Part shown: one piece after another, positions 8,573-16,983 of the stretch
How the letters are laid out: every line of letters begins with the position of its first letter
Position numbering within the stretch: position 1 is the stretch's first letter
Source: Hydrogenophaga sp040372165
GTDB lineage: Bacteria > Pseudomonadota > Gammaproteobacteria > Burkholderiales > Burkholderiaceae_C
Direction of reading: 5' to 3'
Assembly: GCF_040372165.1 (NCBI RefSeq)
Contig: NZ_BAABWG010000002.1
Location: 620,001-684,000 of the forward strand
DNA length: 64,000 nucleotides
Position numbers and translations under genes: made by a program
The notes under the pieces: generated by a model
Database searches by the model: none
What the model was told of the DNA's origin: nothing
What the model saw: the letters and a program-made list of their open reading frames with translations, nothing else

Positions 8573-9236
8573 TTTCTTGCCAGGCGAAGTCCATCTGGCG
8601 CGCTGTGCCTTCCGCCAGGCGCCGCCCGGCCAGGCGCTCCACCAGATGCAGGCTCATGTCGATGCCTGCGCTGATGCCGGCCGACGTCACCACCCGGCCT
8701 TCATCGACCCAGCGTGGGCCGTCGACCACCTGCAAGGCCGGCCATTGGTGGCGCAAATCTGCCAGATCTTCCCAGTGGGTGGTGACCCGCTCCGTGCGGA
8801 CCACTCCCGCAGCTGCCAGCACGAAGGCGCCGGTGCATACGGATGCAGTGATGCGGGTGTGGGCGTGTTGATGGCTGACCCAGCGGAGCACGTCCGGTCG
8901 AGCCAATACGGGCTCCATCACGCCGCCGGGCACCACCAGCAGGTCGCAATGCGTCACCTCGGCCAGCGTGACATCGGGAAGCAGCCTCAGCCCGGCCCGC
9001 GCAGCAACGGGAGACGACGACTCCGCCACACAGCGCACCCGCCAATGAGCAGCCATCGCGAGGGCCGCCACTTCATCAGAGGGCGTGTCAGCTGCTGCGC
9101 CGAGCAGCTTCCTGGCCACGCGGGACGCCGTGGTGAAGACCTCATAGGGCCCGCCCAGGTCAAGCGCTTCCACCTGGTCGAATGCCAGGATGGCGATGTC
9201 GAATGGTTCGGCAAGCCGTTCAGCGGTGGCGGTCAT
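8568..9236 (-). CDS. DJ-1/PfpI family protein
   Basis: This 222-residue single-domain protein has the DJ-1/PfpI fold: FDIAILAFDQVEALDLGGPYEVF at the N terminus (partly quoted motif: EALDLGGP), DLLVVPGG, and the nucleophile elbow ASVCTGAFVLAAAG with its conserved Cys. Members include amidases, isonitrile-hydratase-like enzymes and stand-alone ligand sensors. Start ATG 9236 overlaps the stop of the upstream isochorismatase-like gene by 4 bases (ATGA), and its own stop lies 5 bases before the GlxA-type regulator. The operon suggests a catabolic or detoxifying enzyme set with its own regulator. The substrate cannot be read from sequence. Confidence 0.85.
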   Translation of the reverse strand: MTATAERLAEPFDIAILAFDQVEALDLGGPYEVFTTASRVARKLLGAAADTPSDEVAALAMAAHWRVRCVAESSSPVAARAGLRLLPDVTLAEVTHCDLLVVPGGVMEPVLARPDVLRWVSHQHAHTRITASVCTGAFVLAAAGVVRTERVTTHWEDLADLRHQWPALQVVDGPRWVDEGRVVTSAGISAGIDMSLHLVERLAGRRLAEGTARQMDFAWQEN

Positions 9237-9829
9237 GCGGGTTCCTTGAGGGCGGTCAGCAGATCCTGCGTCGAGCATACCGTACAGAAACGGCCATGCA
9301 GCACGGTGGCGGTGCGTTGCGCAATGGCTTCAGCAGACAGGGGCTGGCCGTCCGGTTGCGTCATGTCAAACGTGAGGGTGGCATCCAAGGGGTAGTGCAC
9401 CGTCCAGCCCAGGTCGGAGGCGTGGCGCGTGGTGGTCTCGCAGCATTGTTCGGTACGGATGCCCGAGACGATGATGTTCTGGATGCCGTGTCGGGTCAGC
9501 CACACGTCCAGGCCAGTGCCTACCAAAGCGCTGTGGCGGTGCTTGATGAAAGTTTCTGCCGCGTCGAAGTCCCTCAGCCCTTCGAGTGGGCGTACCTGTC
9601 CAGATACGGCAGAGAAGGGATTGGCCGGTACTTCCGGTCCATCCTGGTGCAGGATGCGGACGATGGGCAGGCCCCCGGCCTGCGCCGCCTCGATCAGACT
9701 GTTCTGGGCCGCCAGATAGGCGGGCAGCTGGCGCTCGGTAAAGAAAGGGCGATGGCGGAACGACTCCTGCACGTCGATGACGAGCAAGGCGGTGTGCTGG
9801 AGGGGTACAGGCAAAGTGGTGGATGGCAT
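9233..9829 (-). CDS. Isochorismatase-like cysteine hydrolase
   Basis: This 198-residue protein has the isochorismatase-like fold. The catalytic Asp sits in LLVIDVQESF (residue 19), a Lys in FIKHRHSALVGTGLD, and the nucleophilic Cys region in GIRTEQCCETTTRHASDLG. Relatives hydrolyse amides, isochorismate or nicotinamide. It is the first gene of a minus-strand operon with the DJ-1/PfpI gene (ATGA overlap) and the GlxA-type regulator. The combination suggests that the amide- or nitrile-type substrate of these enzymes is sensed by the regulator, but that is inference. Confidence 0.88.
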   Translation of the reverse strand: MPSTTLPVPLQHTALLVIDVQESFRHRPFFTERQLPAYLAAQNSLIEAAQAGGLPIVRILHQDGPEVPANPFSAVSGQVRPLEGLRDFDAAETFIKHRHSALVGTGLDVWLTRHGIQNIIVSGIRTEQCCETTTRHASDLGWTVHYPLDATLTFDMTQPDGQPLSAEAIAQRTATVLHGRFCTVCSTQDLLTALKEPA

Positions 9830-9949
9830 GGCGGGCTCCTGAAACGTTGATTGGAGCCTCTATCGTGCCGATGGTGGTTTGCCCTGTCGCGCCACCATCA
9901 GACCAGAATCGAACAAATTCGGACATGGATGCGCCGGAGTTCGGGCAAC

Positions 9950-9976
9950 AAAAAAGGCCCCGAAGGGCCTTTTCTT
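9950..9976. terminator. Bidirectional rho-independent terminator
   Basis: AAAAAGGCCC, the loop CGAA, then GGGCCTTTTC (9951-9974) form a stem with A and T runs on the two sides. It lies just downstream of purM on the minus strand, which it most probably terminates. Confidence 0.85.
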
Positions 9977-9996
9977 GTCAATGCGGGGGAGCGTGC

Positions 9997-11043
9997 TCAG
10001 CCCACCACCACCGCAGCGCCGTCGCCTTTGTCGGCAATCACGCCGATGTCGTACACCGTTTCACCCAGTTCACGCAGGGTAGCGGCGGTGGCCGCGGCTT
10101 CAGCGGCATCAATCACCACCACCATGCCAATGCCGTTGTTGAAGGTGCGGTTCATTTCGATGTCGTCAATGCCGGCTGTGGCCTGCAGCCAGCCGAACAG
10201 CTCGCTCTGGGGCCAGCTGCCCTTCTTGAGGTGAGCCGCCGTTCCCTCGGGCAGCACACGCGGAATGTTCTCCAGCAGGCCGCCGCCGGTGATGTGGGCC
10301 ATGGCCTTGATCGGATGCTTGGCCAGTGCGGCCAGCGTGCTCTTGACGTACAGGCGCGTAGGAGCCATCACGGCTTCCTTGAACGGCTGGCCGTCCAGCG
10401 TGGCAGGCAGGTTGCCGGCCTGTTCGGCGCGCTCGATGCACTTGCGCACCAGGGAAAAACCGTTGGAATGCACGCCGTGCGAGGCCAGGCCCAGCACCAC
10501 GTCGCCCGGCTTGACGCCCAGGCCAGTGAGGATCTTGCTCTTTTCCACCGCGCCCACACAGAACCCGGCCAGATCGTATTCGCCGTCGGGGTACATGCCG
10601 GGCATCTCGGCCGTTTCGCCGCCAATCAGGGCGCAGCCGGAGAGCTCGCAGCCCTTGGCGATGCCGCCCACCACGGCAGCCGCCGTGTCCACGTCCAGCT
10701 TGCCGCAGGCGAAATAGTCCAGGAAGAACAGAGGCTCGGCGCCCTGCACCAGCACGTCGTTGACACTCATGGCCACCAGGTCGATGCCCACTGTGTCGTG
10801 CATGTTCCACTCGAAGGCCAGGCGCAGCTTGGTGCCCACGCCATCGGTGCCAGAGACCAGCACCGGCTCCTGATAGCGCTTGGGCACCTCGAACAGCGCA
10901 CCGAAGCCGCCAATGCCGGCCATCACGCCCTCGCGCATGGTCTTCTTGGCCAGGGGCTTGATCCGGTCAACCAGCGCGTCGCCGGCTTCAATGTCGACGC
11001 CAGCGTCTTTGTAGGAAAGAGGGGTGTTGGAGGAGTTGCTCAT
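9997..11043 (-). CDS. purM: Phosphoribosylformylglycinamidine cyclo-ligase
   Basis: This 348-residue AIR synthetase catalyses ATP-dependent cyclisation of FGAM to AIR in purine biosynthesis in the cytoplasm. Clear PurM motifs are present: SYKDAGVDIEAGD at the N terminus, VSGTDGVGTKLRLA, DYFACGKLD, CALIGGETAEMPGMY, GLASHGVHSNGFSLVR and HITGGGLLENIPR. The length is normal. ATG 11043 gives the expected MSNSSNTPLSYKDAG. It is divergent from the perM-like gene with a 189-base intergenic region, an arrangement typical of Burkholderiales. Confidence 0.98.
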   Translation of the reverse strand: MSNSSNTPLSYKDAGVDIEAGDALVDRIKPLAKKTMREGVMAGIGGFGALFEVPKRYQEPVLVSGTDGVGTKLRLAFEWNMHDTVGIDLVAMSVNDVLVQGAEPLFFLDYFACGKLDVDTAAAVVGGIAKGCELSGCALIGGETAEMPGMYPDGEYDLAGFCVGAVEKSKILTGLGVKPGDVVLGLASHGVHSNGFSLVRKCIERAEQAGNLPATLDGQPFKEAVMAPTRLYVKSTLAALAKHPIKAMAHITGGGLLENIPRVLPEGTAAHLKKGSWPQSELFGWLQATAGIDDIEMNRTFNNGIGMVVVIDAAEAAATAATLRELGETVYDIGVIADKGDGAAVVVG

Positions 11044-11232
11044 GATGGAAACAGCTGGCCAGGGCAGGCAGAAGAGGGCTTTTGTTGCGGAGATAGCGAA
11101 ATCCCGGCAGTTGCAGACGCAAGCCAAGGGCCGGGACCGATAGAATTTGGCCTTGATTCTAAAGGCTGGCGCCCCTGAGGAAAGGGGCCAGGCCTCGTAT
11201 TGGGACACCTAGCGCCCGCCAAACGACTGCCC

Positions 11233-12357
11233 ATGACCTTCACACCGACCCAAATTCGCGCTGCAAGCTGGTTGGCCATTGCCGTGGCCATCTGGATTGT
11301 CCTGTCCATGCTGGCACCGGTGCTCATGCCCTTTATCCTGGCCGCCGTCATGGCATACGCCCTGCATCCGGCCGTGGAGCGGCTGGCGGCCCGCAAAGTG
11401 CCGCGCTGGCTGGGCGCCGGGCTGGCCATCTCCGTGCTGATGCTGCTCCTGCTGGCGGTGGTGCTGCTGATTGTGCCGGTGGTGACCAAGCAGGTGCCGC
11501 TGCTGCGCGAGCAAATTCCACTGCTGCTGGGGCGACTGAACACTGTGCTGGTGCCGCTGGCTGAGCGATTTGGCGTGGAACTCAGGGTTGACGTGAACCA
11601 GGTGCGCGCCTGGATGCAAGACCTGATCGCCGGCCATGAAGGCGATCTGTTCAAGGGCTTGCTCTCGTCGCTGCGCATTGGTGGCAGTGCCATCAGCGCC
11701 GTTTTCGGCAACCTCATCCTCACCCCCATCGTGGCGTACTACCTGCTGCTGGACTGGGCCCACATCGTGGACCGCACCAAGGTGCTGATCCCGCCCAGGA
11801 TTCGTGGCAACGTCCAGAGCTTCCTGGACGAGACCGACGAAGTGCTCGGCCAGTACCTGCGAGGGCAGCTGCTGGTGATGGGCGTGTTGGCAGTGCTCTA
11901 CACCATCGGTCTGGCCCTGGTGGGCCTCAAGCTGGCCTTGCCCATTGGCGTGTTCACCGGCCTGGCGGTGTTCATTCCCTACCTGGGCTTCGGTCTGGGA
12001 CTGATTCTGGGGTTGCTGGCTGCGGTGCTGCAGTTCCAGTCGGTCATGGGCATTGCGATGGTCGCTGGTGTGTATGTGGTGGGGCAAGTCATTGAGAGCA
12101 TGTACCTCACGCCGCGCTTGCTGGGCGACCGCATCGGTCTGCACCCCATTGCCGTCATTTTTGCCTTGATGGCCTTTGGCCATCTCTTTGGCTTTGTGGG
12201 CATTCTGGTGGCCTTGCCAGCCAGTGCCGTGCTGCTGGTGGCGATCCGCCGGATCAAGCGGGGCTACATGGAAAGCGAGCTGTACACCGACGGTGCCAAA
12301 GCCGTTGCCGGGCAGCCCGACTCGCCTCCGCCCGCTGACGAAGGGCAGCCTTCATGA
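11233..12357 (+). CDS. AI-2E family transporter (PerM-like)
   Basis: This 374-residue inner-membrane protein has about seven to eight hydrophobic segments: paired helices at the N terminus (about 13-45 and 60-85), a soluble middle part (about 90-150) and a dense C-terminal membrane bundle (about 205-350) with GVFTGLAVFIPYLGFGLG and HPIAVIFALMAFGHLFG, hallmarks of the AI-2E/PerM (UPF0118) family. Transport substrates vary or are unknown; the TqsA name should not be assumed. Its end overlaps hda by 4 bases (ATGA), so both are co-transcribed and divergent from purM. Confidence 0.92.
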   Translation: MTFTPTQIRAASWLAIAVAIWIVLSMLAPVLMPFILAAVMAYALHPAVERLAARKVPRWLGAGLAISVLMLLLLAVVLLIVPVVTKQVPLLREQIPLLLGRLNTVLVPLAERFGVELRVDVNQVRAWMQDLIAGHEGDLFKGLLSSLRIGGSAISAVFGNLILTPIVAYYLLLDWAHIVDRTKVLIPPRIRGNVQSFLDETDEVLGQYLRGQLLVMGVLAVLYTIGLALVGLKLALPIGVFTGLAVFIPYLGFGLGLILGLLAAVLQFQSVMGIAMVAGVYVVGQVIESMYLTPRLLGDRIGLHPIAVIFALMAFGHLFGFVGILVALPASAVLLVAIRRIKRGYMESELYTDGAKAVAGQPDSPPPADEGQPS

Positions 12358-13061
12358 GCGACGGCGGAGCGCCCATGAAACAGATGGCGCTGGACATCGG
12401 ACTGGCGCCTGTCCCCTCGCTGGACAACTTTGTCGAGGCAGGCAATCTTGACGCCGTGGAGCATCTGCGGCTGTGGGCAGCCAACCCCAACCGATCGCCA
12501 GTGCCCACATACCTGTGGGGCGAGAGTGGCAGCGGCAAGACCCATCTGCTTTCTGCCGTGCGTGAAGCGCTGGCTGAATCGGGCGGCAAGGTGGGCTGGC
12601 TGGATGCGGGCAAGCTGCATCCACCCGAATTCGACGAAAACTGGGAGGCTGTCGTGCTCGACGATTGCCACCTGTACACCGCCGAGCAGCAGGCGGCGGC
12701 GTTCAACTGGTTTGTCAACGCGCAGAGCCCGGCCTCGGGCCAGGCCCGCTGGGTGCTGGCCGCCGCCGACCGGCCACCGGCCGATCTGCAGCTGCGCGAA
12801 GACCTTCGCACCCGCCTGGGCTGGGGACATGTGTTCCAATTGCACCTGCTGGCCGAAAGCGAGCGCCGCGCCGTCTTGCGCCGTGTGGCTGACGACCGCG
12901 GCGTGTTTCTCAGCGACGAAGTCATGGACTACATGCTCAAGCGCTTCTCGCGCGATCTGAGCAGCCTGACCAGCCTTCTCGAGCAGCTGGATGCCTACGC
13001 CTTGCGCACGCAGCGCGCCATCACCATCCCGCTGATCAAATCCATGCTGGAAGAAGAGTGA
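12354..13061 (+). CDS. hda: DnaA regulatory inactivator Hda
   Basis: This 235-residue DnaA-like AAA+ protein has Walker A GESGSGKTHL (about 57-66), Walker B VVLDDCHL and a C-terminal lid (LTSLLEQLDAYALRTQR). Hda works with the DNA-loaded sliding clamp to stimulate hydrolysis of DnaA-ATP after initiation. An N-terminal QMALDIGL segment fits the clamp-binding motif. The 12354 ATG overlaps the perM stop. ATG 12375 (MKQMALDIG) has a better ribosome-binding site (GGCGGAG) and would put the clamp motif at the extreme N terminus, so it may be the true start. Confidence 0.93.
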   Translation: MSDGGAPMKQMALDIGLAPVPSLDNFVEAGNLDAVEHLRLWAANPNRSPVPTYLWGESGSGKTHLLSAVREALAESGGKVGWLDAGKLHPPEFDENWEAVVLDDCHLYTAEQQAAAFNWFVNAQSPASGQARWVLAAADRPPADLQLREDLRTRLGWGHVFQLHLLAESERRAVLRRVADDRGVFLSDEVMDYMLKRFSRDLSSLTSLLEQLDAYALRTQRAITIPLIKSMLEEE

Positions 13062-13159
13062 ACCTTCGGGCCGGGTGCTGGCGTTCCCTGCCAGGTTGAG
13101 GTGGCTCAGCTTTCGTCCGCTCCGAACCCTCCTGTTCCAACCAATACCGACTGCCTTGT

Positions 13160-13828
13160 ATGCGACTGGCCCTGTTCGATCTGGACCACACACTGATTCC
13201 CCTTGATTCCGACTATGCCTGGGGCCAGTTCACCGTGACACTGGGATGGCGCGATGCCGACAGCCATACCCGCGCCAATGACGCTTTCTACGAGCAGTAC
13301 AAGCAGGGCGTGCTCGATATCCACGAGTACGTGCGGTTTGCTACCGAAGCCCTGCGCGAGAAGGGTCAGGCCGCTGCCGATGCAGCCCACCAGCGATTCA
13401 TGGATGAGGTCATCCGCCCGGTCATGAAGCCTCAGGCGCTTGACCTGGTCAAGGCGCACCAGGCTGCAGGTGATCAGGTGGTCATCGTCACCGCCACCAA
13501 CGAATTCGTCACCCGCCCGATTGCCACGGCGTTTGGCGTGGACGAGCTCATTGCCATCGAGCTCGAGCGCGATGCCGGAGGCGAACCCACCGGCGACATC
13601 AAGGGCACGCCATCTTTCCGTGAAGGAAAGATCGCCCGTGTGGAACAATGGCTGTCTGCGCGCGGTCAAAGCTGGGCCAGCGTGAGCCACAGCGTGTTCT
13701 ACAGTGACTCCATCAACGACCTGCCTTTGCTGGAGCGGGTCAACGAACCCGTGGCGACCAATCCGGACGACACGCTCCAGGGTATTGCGCAGCAGCGTGG
13801 CTGGCGCATACTGCAACTCTTCGCATGA
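13160..13828 (+). CDS. HAD-IB family hydrolase/phosphatase (SerB-like)
   Basis: This 222-residue protein has HAD motif I in LALFDLDHTLIPLDSDYAW (catalytic Asp pair DLD at 8-10), motif II in VIVTATNEFVTRP, a Lys in FREGKIARV and motif III in FYSDSINDLPLLERV. This is the HAD-superfamily subfamily IB typical of phosphoserine-phosphatase-like enzymes found next to pcnB in Burkholderiales. The physiological substrate is not established. The stop overlaps pcnB by 4 bases (ATGA), so the two genes are translationally coupled. Confidence 0.92.
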   Translation: MRLALFDLDHTLIPLDSDYAWGQFTVTLGWRDADSHTRANDAFYEQYKQGVLDIHEYVRFATEALREKGQAAADAAHQRFMDEVIRPVMKPQALDLVKAHQAAGDQVVIVTATNEFVTRPIATAFGVDELIAIELERDAGGEPTGDIKGTPSFREGKIARVEQWLSARGQSWASVSHSVFYSDSINDLPLLERVNEPVATNPDDTLQGIAQQRGWRILQLFA

Positions 13829-15492
13829 TCAAGAAATTCATCAACAAGCTGCTCGGCAGCGCCACCGGGCAACGCAGCCGCAAGGACAACACCTTCGGCA
13901 AGCGCGAGGACGTGCCTGCGTCCGTCCATGGCATTGACCCCACCCTGGTCGACAAGCGCGCCCTGGATGTGGTGCACACCCTCAAGCAGGCCGGGTTTGA
14001 GGCCTACATCGTCGGCGGCGCCGTGCGCGACCTGCTGCTGGGCCTGCGCCCCAAGGACTTCGACGTGGCCACCAACGCCACGCCCGAGCAGGTCAAAGGC
14101 CTGTTTCGCCGTGCCTTCATCATTGGCCGGCGCTTCCGGATTGTTCACGTGGTCTATGGCCGGGGCCGTGACAGCGAGGTCATCGAGGTTTCCACCTTCC
14201 GCGCCTACCTGAACAATGCTGACGCCAAGCAGGTCAAGGGCAATGAAAAGTCCGCCAAGGGCGCACTGGCCAGCATGACCCATGCGGTGGACGCTAGTGG
14301 CCGTGTGTTGCGTGACAACGTCTGGGGCCCCATCGAGCAAGACGCTGCCCGCCGCGACTTCAGCATCAACGCCATGTACTACGACCCGGAAACCCAGACC
14401 GTGGTCGACTTCCACCATGGCATCCGCGACGCCAAGAAGCACCTGCTGCGCATGATTGGCGATGCGGCCACCCGCTACCGCGAAGACCCGGTCCGCATCA
14501 TCCGTGCGGTTCGCTTTTCCGCCAAGCTCAAAGCCCTGGGCTTCAAGCTGGAGAAAAAGACCCTGGAGCCCATGGCGCCATCGCTGGGGCTGCTCTCGGA
14601 CGTGCCGCAAAGCCGCCTGTTCGACGAAATGCTCAAGCTGCTGCAAACCGGCCATGCGCTGGCCAGCATCGAGCAGCTCAAGGCCACTGGCCTGGGCAAA
14701 GGCATTTACCCGCTGCTGGACGTGGTGGTGGACCGCGCAGACGGCGAGTTCGTGCGCGCTGCCCTGACCGACACCGACCGCCGTGTGGACGAAGGCAAGC
14801 CCGTGGCCCCCAGCTTTTTGCTGGCCTGCGTGTTGTGGTCCGACGTGCGCGACGGCTGGCACAAACGCATGAGTACGCCGCCCCGCCGCCAGGGCCAGCG
14901 TCCCATGCCGCCCGTGGCCGCACTGCAGGAATCGGTGGACGAAGTGTTCGACGCCCGCATTGGCGACGTGTCTGGCCGTGGCAAGCTCGGTGCCGACATG
15001 CGCGAGATCTGGCTCATGCAGCCCCGCTTTGAAAAGCGCACCGGCAATGGCTGCTTCAGCCTGGCCGACCAGCCCCGGTTCCGTGCCGGGTTCGATTTCC
15101 TGCGCCTGCGCGCCCAGGTGGGCGAGATCGACGAAGAACTGGCCCACTGGTGGGAAACCTTCAGCACCGCTGATGACGACCACCGCCGCGACATGGTCGA
15201 CGCCCAGCGCAGGGCCAAGAGCCAGCAAGGGCCATCGTCTGGTTCCGCCAGGAAGACCTCTCGCAAAGCAGCAGGGGGTGACGCAGCACCCGGCGCAGCC
15301 GCAGCAGGCGAAGCCGACTTGTCAGACGATCCGCGCTTCCGGCCCATTGACGGTGATGACGATGACTCTGGCGAGGATACGCCGTCTTCCTCCGCGCCTC
15401 GCAAACGTCGCCGCCGCCGTCGCAAGCCGCGCACGGGCGGCACCGGTGGCGGTGGGTCGTCCACGCCACCAGCACCACCGTCCGGTGACTGA
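13825..15492 (+). CDS. pcnB: Poly(A) polymerase I
   Basis: This 555-residue nucleotidyltransferase adds poly(A) tails to RNA and marks it for decay. The head domain shows YIVGGAVRDLLLGLRPKDFD (Gly-Gly and the metal-binding DxD region), followed by RRDFSINAMYYD and the RNA-binding segments FRIVHVVYGRG and REDPVRIIRAVRFSAKL. The C terminus (from about residue 460) is an Ala/Ser/Lys/Arg-rich disordered tail ending in an Arg run and Gly/Pro residues, usual for betaproteobacterial PcnB. It overlaps the HAD gene upstream and folK downstream. Confidence 0.96.
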   Translation: MIKKFINKLLGSATGQRSRKDNTFGKREDVPASVHGIDPTLVDKRALDVVHTLKQAGFEAYIVGGAVRDLLLGLRPKDFDVATNATPEQVKGLFRRAFIIGRRFRIVHVVYGRGRDSEVIEVSTFRAYLNNADAKQVKGNEKSAKGALASMTHAVDASGRVLRDNVWGPIEQDAARRDFSINAMYYDPETQTVVDFHHGIRDAKKHLLRMIGDAATRYREDPVRIIRAVRFSAKLKALGFKLEKKTLEPMAPSLGLLSDVPQSRLFDEMLKLLQTGHALASIEQLKATGLGKGIYPLLDVVVDRADGEFVRAALTDTDRRVDEGKPVAPSFLLACVLWSDVRDGWHKRMSTPPRRQGQRPMPPVAALQESVDEVFDARIGDVSGRGKLGADMREIWLMQPRFEKRTGNGCFSLADQPRFRAGFDFLRLRAQVGEIDEELAHWWETFSTADDDHRRDMVDAQRRAKSQQGPSSGSARKTSRKAAGGDAAPGAAAAGEADLSDDPRFRPIDGDDDDSGEDTPSSSAPRKRRRRRRKPRTGGTGGGGSSTPPAPPSGD

Positions 15493-15991
15493 ACCGCTTT
15501 CAGCAAGTAGAAGCCCAGTCAAAGCCTATGTTGGCCTGGGCGCCAACCTCGGTGACGCGGCAACAGCGCTGAAGGACGCGTTGGCCAAACTGGCTGCCAC
15601 GCCCGGCGTGGACGGCGCCAGCGTCAAGGCGTCCAGCATCTACCGCACAGCACCCATTGATTCTTCCGGCCCGGACTACCTCAACGCCGTGGCTGAGCTG
15701 AGCACCACGCTCACCGCGCCTGCCTTGCTCAAAGCCTTGCAGTCCATCGAAAACGCGGCTGGCCGCGAACGCCCGTACCGCAACGCACCGCGCACGCTCG
15801 ACCTGGATTTGTTGCTCTATGGTGATGGCCGCATCCAGGCACCACCCACCCTGGTCGTGCCGCACCCGCGCATGTGGGAGCGGGCGTTTGTGCTGGTGCC
15901 GCTGCACGAGCTGGCGCCAGGCAAGGTAAGCCAGGCCACCCTGGACGCCGTGGCGGAGCAGGCGAGAGGCGTGCATCGTATCGGCCCATAG
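15485..15991 (+). CDS. folK: 2-amino-4-hydroxy-6-hydroxymethyldihydropteridine pyrophosphokinase
   Basis: This 168-residue HPPK transfers pyrophosphate from ATP to hydroxymethyldihydropterin in folate synthesis. Diagnostic motifs are GLGANLGDA, YLNAVAEL, GRERPYRNAPRTLDLDLLLY (the signature) and VPHPRMWERAFVLVPL. GTG 15485 is the chosen start; it lies 8 bases inside pcnB and gives the expected short lead before VKAYVGLGANLG. The pcnB-folK pair is typical for the order. It is the last core gene before the accessory segment that begins with the HicAB locus. Confidence 0.95.
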   Translation: MTEPLSASRSPVKAYVGLGANLGDAATALKDALAKLAATPGVDGASVKASSIYRTAPIDSSGPDYLNAVAELSTTLTAPALLKALQSIENAAGRERPYRNAPRTLDLDLLLYGDGRIQAPPTLVVPHPRMWERAFVLVPLHELAPGKVSQATLDAVAEQARGVHRIGP

Positions 15992-16030
15992 CCAACAAGG
16001 TAGAGTCGTCGTTGCGGACTTGTTTGAGGT

Positions 16031-16043
16031 ACCAAATATTGGT
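16031..16043. promoter_or_regulatory. Inverted repeat upstream of hicA, possible operator
   Basis: ACCAA-ATA-TTGGT is a short perfect inverted repeat ending 11 bases before the hicA start codon. HicAB operons are usually repressed by the HicB (or HicAB) DNA-binding domain at such palindromes near the promoter. Binding here is inference; the arms are only 5 bp. Confidence 0.4.
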
Positions 16044-16054
16044 GCTATCTAAAA

Positions 16055-16285
16055 ATGAAGCGGAAACACCAATGCACGCTCGAACTCATTTTCTCCAGGC
16101 CATCAAGCGCGAATATTCTGTGGCGCGACATTGAGAGCCTTTTTGATGGGTTGGGTGCCGAGGTGAGCGAGCGCGAAGGCAGCTGAGTTGCGGTGGTTCT
16201 GTTTGGTGAAGTGCGTGTATTTCACCGGCCGCATCCATCGCCTCATACCGACAAAGGCGCTGTCGCCAGTGTGCGCAAGTGGCAA
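16055..16285 (+). pseudogene. hicA: Broken hicA toxin gene (in-frame stop, 3' end cut by a repeat element)
   Basis: Reading from ATG 16055, the product runs ...LELIFSRPSSANILWRDIESL...LGAEVSEREGS then meets TGA at 16184-16186. The same frame continues as VAVVLFGEVRVFHRPHPSP and DKGAVASVRKW. The joined sequence is a HicA toxin (small dsRBD-fold mRNA interferase with its catalytic His in the HRPHP segment). The stop is best explained by CGA (Arg, common after GS in HicA) changed to TGA. The normal last residues after SVRKW are missing because the inverted-repeat element begins at 16285. An intact hicB follows. The toxin should be inactive unless the stop is read through. Confidence 0.8.
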
Positions 16286-16553
16286 GGGCCTGTTCACACT
16301 ATTTTTCAAAGATGCGTTGCAGATCAAAAATGCCATGCGCAAGGCGCAAAACGCAGCCGGGGTCTTGCCCCGACAAGGCTTTGCAACGCCGCGCATGGCG
16401 TTTTTTGGTGGCAACCCGGAGGGAAAGGGGTGGAAGCAGCGCCACTTGTCGTTGCACTCCTAGGCCAGACACCCGGTCTGCCCGTCCTCGCACGCCTAAA
16501 TTGGCGCTGCTTCCACCCCTTTCGCACTTGGAAAAATAGTGTGAACAGGCCCT
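16285..16553. mobile_element. 269-bp non-coding inverted-repeat element (MITE-like) inserted in hicA
   Basis: The ends are perfect 23-bp inverted repeats (16285-16307 and 16531-16553, outer sequence AGGGCCTGTTCACACTATTT). Inside are further pairs: a perfect 22-bp pair at 16423-16444 and 16502-16523, an imperfect 25-bp pair at 16316-16340 and 16391-16415, and a 5-bp hairpin at 16358-16372. There is no transposase gene, so if mobile it must be moved in trans. I see no clear target-site duplication. Small open frames inside it are read-through of palindromes and are not called as genes. Confidence 0.75.
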
Positions 16554-16574
16554 AAAACAGCACGGAGTAGAACC

Positions 16575-16907
16575 ATGAACGTGATGACAGTTGACGGCTA
16601 CCACGCCAAGATTGAGTACGACGAGGAGCTTGACCTCTTTCGCGGCGAAATTCTTGGACTGAATGGTGGCGCAGACTTCTACGGAAAGAACCCCAAAGAG
16701 TTGCGCGCTGAGTTCAAGAAGTCCCTGCGAGTATTTCTTGAGGTGTGCGCGGAGAAAGGCATAGAGCCCAGAAAGCACTTCTCCGGAAAATTCAATCTCC
16801 GCATTTCGCCGGAGCTGCACGAGCAGCTTGCGATTGCTGCTCAGGCAGAAGGAAAGAGCATCAACTTGCTGGCCCAGGAGGCTTTGCGCCTCCGGGTCGC
16901 TTCTTGA
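16575..16907 (+). CDS. hicB: HicB-family antitoxin
   Basis: This 110-residue protein has the HicB layout. An N-terminal partial RNase H-like domain (about 6-60: GYHAKIEYDEELDLFRGEI, then LRAEFKKSLRVFLEVC) is followed by a C-terminal ribbon-helix-helix DNA-binding segment (about 74-105: GKFNLRISPELHEQLAIAA). It would neutralise HicA and repress the operon. A GGAG ribosome-binding site lies 9 bases before ATG 16575. It is only 21 bases from the right end of the repeat element that truncates hicA, so its original operon promoter is now separated from it by that element. Confidence 0.88.
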   Translation: MNVMTVDGYHAKIEYDEELDLFRGEILGLNGGADFYGKNPKELRAEFKKSLRVFLEVCAEKGIEPRKHFSGKFNLRISPELHEQLAIAAQAEGKSINLLAQEALRLRVAS

Positions 16908-16983
16908 GCAAACGTCCGTTTTCACGTCTCAAGGCCTTGGCCTTGGCCTTTGGCGCTGGTTGCCTCAACCTGAAAAGCCTGGC

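Noticed and set aside
13699..15228. 509-codon open frame antisense to pcnB
   Set aside because: pcnB has clear motifs and a normal length; the antisense frame has no recognisable domain.
16103..16555. Several small frames inside the inverted-repeat element
   Set aside because: They arise from reading palindromic arms on both strands; none has a ribosome-binding site or family match.
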